A stretch of 64,000 nucleotides of DNA from Desulfobacteraceae bacterium (GTDB lineage: Bacteria; Desulfobacterota; Desulfobacteria; Desulfobacterales; Desulfobacteraceae): assembly GCA_016743945.1 (NCBI GenBank), contig JADGFI010000003.1, positions 186,001 through 250,000 on the forward strand, given 5' to 3'. Below the pieces are notes generated by a model. That model searched no databases, was not told where the DNA came from, and was given only the letters and a program-made list of their open reading frames with translations. Below, in pieces: positions 57,458-64,000 of this stretch. Every line of letters starts with the position of its first letter. Within the stretch, counting starts at the first letter, position 1. Position numbers and translations under genes: made by a program.

Positions 57458-58636
57458 ATGAGAGATGCATATATCGTACAATCGGTCCGAACACCGGGCT
57501 GTAAACAAAAAAGAGGTCTGTTCAACCAGACCCGGCCCGAAGAGCTTGCTTCATTTATCATGAAGGAAGCTGTTGAAAGAACCCCGAATTTATCATTTGA
57601 AGATGTGGAAGATGTCATGCTGGGCTGTGCCTTTCCCGAAGCAGAGCAGGGACTGAACCTGGGCCGGGTTGCCGCTCAAATGGCAGGTTTTTCCTACAAG
57701 GTTTCCGGGGCTGTTGTCAACCGCTTCTGTGCCTCGGGCCTTGAAGCCATCGCCCTGGCATCTGCCCGGGTACAGATGGGCTGGTCAGAAATCACCATGG
57801 GTGCCGGCTGCGAATCCATGACCTTTGTCCCCATGGGGGGCAATGTTCCCCGTCCCCATCCCGAATATTCCAAAACCAATCCTGAAAACTATATTTCCAT
57901 GGGTATTACCGCAGAAAATGTGGCCAACCGGTACAATGTCTCCCGGGAAGACCAGGACGCATTTGCTGCTAAATCCCAGGCCAAAGCAGTTGCTGCCAGG
58001 GATAATGGCAAGTTTACAGAAATTGTTCCCACCCCTGCCTTCAAATTTGTAAAACAGGCAGACGGCACCTATAAAAAAGAATCTTTTCTGGTGGAACACG
58101 ATGACGGTATCCGCGCATCCACCCCTGAAGGCCTTGCCAAGCTTCGGACCGTCTTCTCGGCGGTAGGGTCTGTGACGGCTGCCAACTCCTCCCAGACAAC
58201 CGATGGTGCTGCTGCCACCATCATCGCATCCAAGGAAAAATGCGATGAACTGGGACTTACCCCCATCGGAAGATTGGTTTCCTACGCAACCGTGGGCTGT
58301 AAATCAGATGAAATGGGAGTTGGACCCCGGTATGCCATCCCCAAGGTGCTTGAGCAGGCCGGAATGACCATTGATGACATCGATATCTATGAAATCAATG
58401 AAGCCTTTGCGTCCCAGGCCATCTACTGCATCCGGGAACTGGATCTTGAAAAATATATGGAAAAAATCAACATCCACGGCGGCGCCATTGCCCTGGGGCA
58501 CCCATTGGGATGTACCGGTGCAAAACTGACCGCCACCTGCCTTGCCAACCTCAAAGAGGTAAAGGGAAAATATGGAATCGTTTCCATGTGTATCGGCGGC
58601 GGGATGGGTGCGGCTGCTATTTTTGAAAGATTTTAG
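57458..58636 (+). CDS. fadA: Acetyl-CoA C-acyltransferase (thiolase)
   Basis: VVNRFCASGLEAIALA, EAFASQAIYC, NIHGGAIALGHPLGCTGAKL, MCIGGGMGAAAIFE. Confidence 0.96.
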   Translation: MRDAYIVQSVRTPGCKQKRGLFNQTRPEELASFIMKEAVERTPNLSFEDVEDVMLGCAFPEAEQGLNLGRVAAQMAGFSYKVSGAVVNRFCASGLEAIALASARVQMGWSEITMGAGCESMTFVPMGGNVPRPHPEYSKTNPENYISMGITAENVANRYNVSREDQDAFAAKSQAKAVAARDNGKFTEIVPTPAFKFVKQADGTYKKESFLVEHDDGIRASTPEGLAKLRTVFSAVGSVTAANSSQTTDGAAATIIASKEKCDELGLTPIGRLVSYATVGCKSDEMGVGPRYAIPKVLEQAGMTIDDIDIYEINEAFASQAIYCIRELDLEKYMEKINIHGGAIALGHPLGCTGAKLTATCLANLKEVKGKYGIVSMCIGGGMGAAAIFERF

Positions 58637-58677
58637 TTTGATTTAGTCCTGTTTTTTGTTTAAAATTGTTCGTTTAG

Positions 58678-58723
58678 AAAAAGCTGTTCTCCTTTACGAT
58701 AAAGGAGAACAGCTTTTTTTTTT
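58678..58723 (+). terminator. Strong Rho-independent terminator of fadBA
   Basis: AAAAAGCTGTTCTCCTTTA-CGA-TAAAGGAGAACAGCTTTTT followed by T-rich tail. Confidence 0.97.
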
Positions 58724-58808
58724 ATTCAAGCCAAGTGCTCCTTGATCATTCACCCCTGGTAACCATATAGAAATGAAGAGATAACTGAAGTATGCCACAA
58801 AATAGAGA

Positions 58809-58902
58809 GGCCTTCTCGAATCCGTAAGTCCGTGGACAGAGAAGGCCATACCGAAACCCACTTTTTCAAAGGGGTGGCGGTAACGGTAACGATAACGTTA
58901 CC
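58809..58902. other. Intergenic cluster of inverted repeats, possible structured RNA or regulatory element
   Basis: GGCCTTCTC...GAGAAGGCC (58809-58847) and GGTAACGGTAACG-ATAA-CGTTACC (58879-58902). Confidence 0.45.
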
Positions 58903-59057
58903 TCTTCACCGAACACCTAACGCCAAATTAACCCCAGACCGCTATCTTTAACACCATGCTGACGATATAAACCCTGGCACATTTTTTGTATAATATTTCC
59001 ATGGTCGTCAAAACGACTTCCCTAATTCAAACCGCTTGAAAAACAAAGGAGAAATAG

Positions 59058-60404
59058 ATGAACAAGGGAGATACGCTTGTTGTTGTTGGTTGCAGTGGTG
59101 CGGGTGGACCGGCCGCACTAATGGCAAAAAAACTCATGCCCGAAGTTGAAGTGATCGTCATCAGAAAAGAACCTCATTTCATAGTACGCTGAGCCCTTCC
59201 CCATGTCGTGGCCGGTCTGGCTGCCAGTGAATCAATTATCATACCGGATTCCAAGCTTGAAGGAGCAGGAATCAAAATTATTGTGGGTAATGTAACCCGG
59301 ATTGCCCCCCAGGCAAAACAGGTAACACTGGAAAATGGCGAATCCATTGCCTATTCAAAATTATTCCTTGCCACAGGGTCCAGTTCATTCATGCCCCCCA
59401 TACCGGGCAATGATCTGGAAGGGGTTCTGACCCTCAGGGGCGCCCAGGATGCAGATAAAATCAAAGCATTTCTCTCCGAGAAAAAACCGCGAAAACTCGT
59501 CTTTGTGGGTGCCGGGTTTATAACAATGGAAATTGCATCATTGCTGGCCCAGGCCGATAATCAGATTGAAATATCCATTGTCGAACTTTTGGACAGGCCC
59601 CTGCCTGTCATGCTTGATAAAGATATGGCAGACTCTGTGAGCGAATATATCACCCAAAAGAATATACACCTTATGACCGGACGCAAACTTGAAAGAATAA
59701 TGGGGTCCAAGGGCCGGGTGAAAGCTGTGGAGCTGGATTCCAGAGAGACCCTTGAGGCGGATCTCGTGTTTATCAATGTCGGGGTAAGACCGAACATTGA
59801 CCTGGCCCGGGCCGCGGGTCTTGAAATGGGAGATTTCGGTATAAAGGTCAACCCCTTCCAGGAAACCTCAGACCCTGATATCCTGGCAGGGGGGGACTGC
59901 GTTGAAAAAATCAATCTTGTAACGGGGTACCCCGACACCGGATACCTGAGAGGCCCGGCTGTCATGCAGGGTAGACTGGCCGCCAAACGACTGGCAGGAT
60001 ACAATATCCCCTTTCCAGGAGTCCTCAATGCAGGGGGCTGCCAGCTCTTTGATCTTGCTGTGACCGCAACAGGCCTCACGGAAGAGGCGGCAAAGGCAAA
60101 CGACTATGACACCGTCTGTGCCATTGTTGAATCCAGGACAAAACACGGGATGATTCCCGGTGTAAAACCCTGGAAGATCAAACTTGTGTTTGACCGGCCG
60201 ACAAAGAGGCTCCTCGGCGGTCAGATTATCAGCCACGGGATAGGACCTGCTCGGGAAATAGATGCCGTCAGTGCATTTATCATGGGCAAAAAAACCATTG
60301 AGGATCTTGTGGTTTTCACCTCTGCCTGTAATCCGGATATTTCATCGGAACCAAGCATGGAACCCATTACCATCGCTGCGGAACAGGCATTGCAAAAATT
60401 ATAA
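59058..60404 (+). CDS. FAD-dependent NADH oxidase/CoA-disulfide reductase-like protein, candidate selenoprotein (UGA at 59190-59192 read as Sec)
   Basis: From ATG 59058 (RBS AAAGGAG): MNKGDTLVVVGCSGAGGPAALMAKKLMPEVEVIVIRKEPHFIVR-U-ALPHVVAGLAASESIIIPDSKLEG..., continuous with the 398-aa ORF; UGA at the active-site Cys position. Confidence 0.85.
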
Positions 60405-60410
60405 ACCATA

Positions 60411-60444
60411 AGCGGGCATGTTTTTAACAAAAAACATGCCCGCT
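60411..60444. repeat. Perfect 15-bp inverted repeat downstream of the flavoprotein gene
   Basis: AGCGGGCATGTTTTT-AACA-AAAAACATGCCCGCT. Confidence 0.85.
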
Positions 60445-60598
60445 AACAATAACAATAGTACGCTTTTTCCAGCCTTGGACCAAAAATCCCAGGGCAACTT
60501 GCCTTACCCATGGACATATGGTAAAAACCTTTGATTTTATATGTTAAAAATCAAACACTCATACCATTCATATGGTTACAAAATAGCAGGAGGGCATG

Positions 60599-61336
60599 AT
60601 GTCCTGGGAATATAGTTATGCCGCACTGGTGATTTTGGGTGCCGGCGTCATCAGAGGATACTCCGGATTCGGCTTTGCCATGATTTCGGCCATTTCCCTT
60701 TCATTCATCTTTCCCCCCTCCCAGGTCACACCGGTTATTTTATGCCTGGATATCGCTGCCAGTTCCTGGCTGTTTTACAAAGTCAGACGAGAAATTGACT
60801 GGAAGGGGCTTAAATTAATTATGTCGGGCGCTTTCCTGACCCTGCCCCTGGGGACCCTGGCCCTGGTGGTGATACCCGTCAATGCCATGCGCATCTTTAT
60901 TTCCCTGGTGATCATCTGCCTTTGCATTGGCCTGCTGGGGAAAAAAAAACAGATAAAATCAACCCATCCGGTTACCACGGTTGGGGTGGGCATGTTATCT
61001 GGATTTTTATCTGGGGTGGCTGCCATCGGCGGACCGCCGTTGATCCTGTTTTATTTTTCTTCGGACAGGTCGGTCTGTGTATCCAGAGCTTCCATGATCG
61101 CTTTTTTTCTAATAGTGGATGGCCTGGCCATTGTTTCAAGTCTTTGCTACGGCCTGATTGACCGCCAGACACTCAGTCTGTCCCTGGGACTTTTTATCCC
61201 CCTGGGCATGGGCATATGGATGGGCAATTTTCTCTTTGGAAAATTTTCAAATGACGCCGCCTTCAGAAAGCAGGTAATTTTTCTTCTCATGGCAATTGCC
61301 CTTGTCTCCCTGGTAAAATTTTCCATTGCCCCCTGA
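60599..61336 (+). CDS. TSUP (TauE/SafE) family sulfite/sulfonate permease
   Basis: LVILGAGVIRGYSGFGFAMISAIS, GMLSGFLSGVAAIGGPPLILFYFSS. Confidence 0.9.
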   Translation: MSWEYSYAALVILGAGVIRGYSGFGFAMISAISLSFIFPPSQVTPVILCLDIAASSWLFYKVRREIDWKGLKLIMSGAFLTLPLGTLALVVIPVNAMRIFISLVIICLCIGLLGKKKQIKSTHPVTTVGVGMLSGFLSGVAAIGGPPLILFYFSSDRSVCVSRASMIAFFLIVDGLAIVSSLCYGLIDRQTLSLSLGLFIPLGMGIWMGNFLFGKFSNDAAFRKQVIFLLMAIALVSLVKFSIAP

Positions 61337-61352
61337 GTCCTTGGAAACGCCT

Positions 61353-64000
61353 CTAAAGAACCGCCTTTAGGTACCGACCTGTATGGCTTTTTAAAACCTT
61401 GGCAACCTGTTCCGGCGGTCCGGCTGCAATGATCTCCCCACCGCTGCTGCCGCCTTCGGGGCCCAGATCAATCACCCAGTCACAGGTCTTGATCACATCC
61501 AGGTTGTGCTCGATGATGATCACGGTATTTCCAGCATCTGTCAGGCGCTGGAGCACGGTTAACAACATTTTCACGTCCTGGAAGTGAAGGCCTGTGGTGG
61601 GTTCATCCAGAATATACAGGGTTTCCCCGGTACCCCGTTTGGCCAGTTCCCGGGCCAATTTAATGCGCTGGGCCTCTCCACCGGACAGGGTGGTGGCGGC
61701 CTGACCCAGTTTGATATAGCCAAGTCCCACATCCATGAGGGTGTCCAGAATATGGACAATCTTCGGATGGGTTTCAAACAATTGTCTGGCCTGGACAACC
61801 GATAAGTCCAGAACATCGGCAATGGAATGGTCTTTATAAGCGATCTCCAGGGTGGAACGGTTAAACCGTTTACCGGCGCAGACCTCACAGGGAACAAACA
61901 CATCGGCCAGAAAATGCATTTCCACCTTGATATACCCGTCGCCTCTGCAGGCTTCGCATCGCCCCCCCTTTACATTAAAGGAATACCGCCCTTTTTTGTA
62001 TCCCCTGGCCTTGGATTCGGGCAGCATGGCAAAAAAGTCCCGAACATGGTCAAAGACCTTGGTGTAGGTGGCAGGGTTGCTCCTTGGGGTACGGCCAATG
62101 GGTTTTTGATCAATATTGATGATTTTATCGATATGTTCAAGTCCGATGATTTTTTCATGGGCGCCCACACTCAGCTGGGAGTTATGGAGGGCCACGGACA
62201 GGGCCGGATAGAGAATCTGGTTGATCAGGGTGGATTTGCCGGCCCCGGAAACTCCTGTGACGGCCACCAGCAGTCCAATGGGAATTTTAGCACTAACCTC
62301 TTTGAGATTATTTTCCGATGCCCTGACAATGGAGATCCAGTGTTTGCCTTTATCGGCATGGCGTCTTCTTTTTTTGGGGACATCAATCTTTTCTTTGCCC
62401 GTGAGAAATTTCCCCGTGATGGAGGCGGGATTGGCCTTGATTTGATCAGGGGTTCCCTGGGCCACGATCTGGCCTCCCAAATGTCCTGCCCCGGGACCGA
62501 TATCCACGATCCAATCCGCTTTTTCCATGGTTTCCTGGTCATGTTCCACAATGATCAGGGTATTGCCGATGTCCCGCAAATGGTGGAGGGTAGATAAAAG
62601 CTTAAGATTGTCCCGCTGGTGGAGGCCGATGGAGGGTTCATCCAGGATATACAACACCCCGGTGAGTTCACTGCCCACCTGGGATGCCAAGCGGATGCGC
62701 TGGGATTCTCCCCCGGACAGGGTGGGACCGCTGCGGTCCAGGGAAAGATAATCCAGGCCCACGTTAACCAGGAACCCAAGCCGGTCGGAGATCTCCTTGA
62801 GAAGTTCTTCGGCAATAAGTTTTTGATTGCCCATTAGATCCAGGGACCCCACAAATTCATGGGCCTCCCGAACCGTCATCCCGGTAAGATCAATAATGGA
62901 GCGTTCCCGGATCAAAACGTGGAGCACCTCTTCTTTAAGCCGTTTGCCATCACAGCTGGTACAGGTACTGGACGTCATAAAAGCGGCATAATATTTTTTT
63001 TGGCTTTCGGACTGGGTGTTCCGATACCGCCGCATCAGGGTGTGGACCAGCCCTTCATGGGTCCGGGTAATCTCTGCCTGGATTTTGGCTGAATTCCAGT
63101 TAACCGTCATCTCCTTGCTCTTGGAGCCAAAGAGCAGTAATTGCTGCTGCTCTTTGGGCAAATCCTGCCAGGGCGTATCAAAATCAATGCCCCATTGGTC
63201 TTCCATGGCCAAAAGCTGGCCCATGCCCCAGGAATTGTCATTCTGATACCTCGGATTTTTAAGAAAATAATTTTTCCAGGGAAGCACAGCCCCCTGGCGG
63301 ATGCTTAAGCTTTTGTCCGGCACCACCTTGTCCGGATCTATGGCCAAAAGGGTCCCGATACCGTTGCAGTCCGGGCACATGCCCAAAGGGGAATTAAAGG
63401 AAAAAATCTGGGGAATGAGCTCTGGATAGGCAATGCCGCAGCAGGACCGGGCTTCACTCATTTTCAAATCTTCCCTTCCCTCCATGTGAACAATAATCTG
63501 ACCATGGCCCAGTTTAAGGGCGGTTTCCACCGAATCGGTAAGGCGTTTTTCAAGTGCGGTATCCCGGCGTATCACCAACCGGTCCACCACCACCTCAATG
63601 TGATGTTTCTTGTTCCGGGCCAGGGTCTGGACATTTTCAAGGGCCTGGACCACTCCGTCCACCCGGACCCGGGCGTACCCGTCTTGTTTCAACTCGTCCA
63701 GCAGTTCTCTGTGCTCCCCCTTCCGATTTTCCACAATGGGGGCCAGAATCAATATTTTAGAGGCGGCGGGCAAAGCATAAATCTGGGAAACCATGGACTG
63801 GGCATGACCCCGGCCCACTTTTTCCCCGCATTTACAACAGTATTGGGTGCCCACCCGGGCAAACAATACCCTCAGATAATCATAGATCTCCGTGATGGTT
63901 CCCACGGTGGACCTGGGATTTTTACTGGCAGCCTTCTGCTCAATGGCAATGGTGGGGGACAGGCCCCGGATGGTATCGTACTTGGGTTTTTCCATCTGTC
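61353..64000 (-). CDS. uvrA: Excinuclease ABC subunit UvrA (N-terminus beyond the window)
   Basis: YCCKCGEKVGRG, TLSGGESQRIRLASQVGS, GVSGAGKSTLINQILYPAL, CEACRGDGYIKVEMHFL, TLSGGEAQRIKLARELAKR; open at the window end. Confidence 0.97.
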   Translation of the reverse strand, partial: QMEKPKYDTIRGLSPTIAIEQKAASKNPRSTVGTITEIYDYLRVLFARVGTQYCCKCGEKVGRGHAQSMVSQIYALPAASKILILAPIVENRKGEHRELLDELKQDGYARVRVDGVVQALENVQTLARNKKHHIEVVVDRLVIRRDTALEKRLTDSVETALKLGHGQIIVHMEGREDLKMSEARSCCGIAYPELIPQIFSFNSPLGMCPDCNGIGTLLAIDPDKVVPDKSLSIRQGAVLPWKNYFLKNPRYQNDNSWGMGQLLAMEDQWGIDFDTPWQDLPKEQQQLLLFGSKSKEMTVNWNSAKIQAEITRTHEGLVHTLMRRYRNTQSESQKKYYAAFMTSSTCTSCDGKRLKEEVLHVLIRERSIIDLTGMTVREAHEFVGSLDLMGNQKLIAEELLKEISDRLGFLVNVGLDYLSLDRSGPTLSGGESQRIRLASQVGSELTGVLYILDEPSIGLHQRDNLKLLSTLHHLRDIGNTLIIVEHDQETMEKADWIVDIGPGAGHLGGQIVAQGTPDQIKANPASITGKFLTGKEKIDVPKKRRRHADKGKHWISIVRASENNLKEVSAKIPIGLLVAVTGVSGAGKSTLINQILYPALSVALHNSQLSVGAHEKIIGLEHIDKIINIDQKPIGRTPRSNPATYTKVFDHVRDFFAMLPESKARGYKKGRYSFNVKGGRCEACRGDGYIKVEMHFLADVFVPCEVCAGKRFNRSTLEIAYKDHSIADVLDLSVVQARQLFETHPKIVHILDTLMDVGLGYIKLGQAATTLSGGEAQRIKLARELAKRGTGETLYILDEPTTGLHFQDVKMLLTVLQRLTDAGNTVIIIEHNLDVIKTCDWVIDLGPEGGSSGGEIIAAGPPEQVAKVLKSHTGRYLKAVL

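Noticed and set aside
61827-62597. 256-aa plus-strand ORF inside uvrA
   Set aside because: Lies opposite conserved UvrA ABC domain; no family features, shadow ORF.
1-64000. CRISPR arrays, tRNA/rRNA genes, prophage or intact insertion sequences
   Set aside because: No regularly spaced repeats, tRNA-like T-loop/acceptor patterns, phage structural genes or transposases were recognised by eye; tRNAscan-SE and ISfinder searches would be needed to be certain.

Overview
64 kb chromosomal window, probably from a sulfate-reducing Desulfobacterota such as a Desulfobacteraceae member (inferred from gene content: class III-type multiheme cytochrome, selenoproteins, MetF with a C-terminal Cys-rich domain, fadBA). 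Gene density is high and most genes are ordinary metabolic, sensory or repair genes: glpK, metF, cls, a livGKHMF transporter, fadBA, uvrA, chemoreceptor, c-di-GMP and cyclase proteins. No tRNA, rRNA, CRISPR array or intact transposon was recognised. Most notable: (1) two genes split by in-frame TGA codons exactly at catalytic cysteine positions, i.e. candidate selenoproteins: a DsbA/FrnE-like protein with U-P-W-C (44213-44857, minus) and an NADH-oxidase/CoA-disulfide-reductase-like flavoprotein with VR-U-ALPHVVAG (59058-60404, plus); (2) a lexA - inactive Y-family polymerase (ImuB-like) - dnaE2 cassette without imuA, with a palindromic operator candidate in the promoter; (3) a molybdenum-storage-protein-like amino-acid-kinase-fold gene; (4) a DUF3482 GTPase/DUF2868 membrane protein pair; (5) a class III cyclase with guanylate-type substitutions; (6) decayed gene remnants (TRAP dctM, amt C-terminus, a calcium-binding-repeat-like protein); (7) several strong operator-like palindromes. 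All family assignments come from reading the protein sequences; no database search was run.
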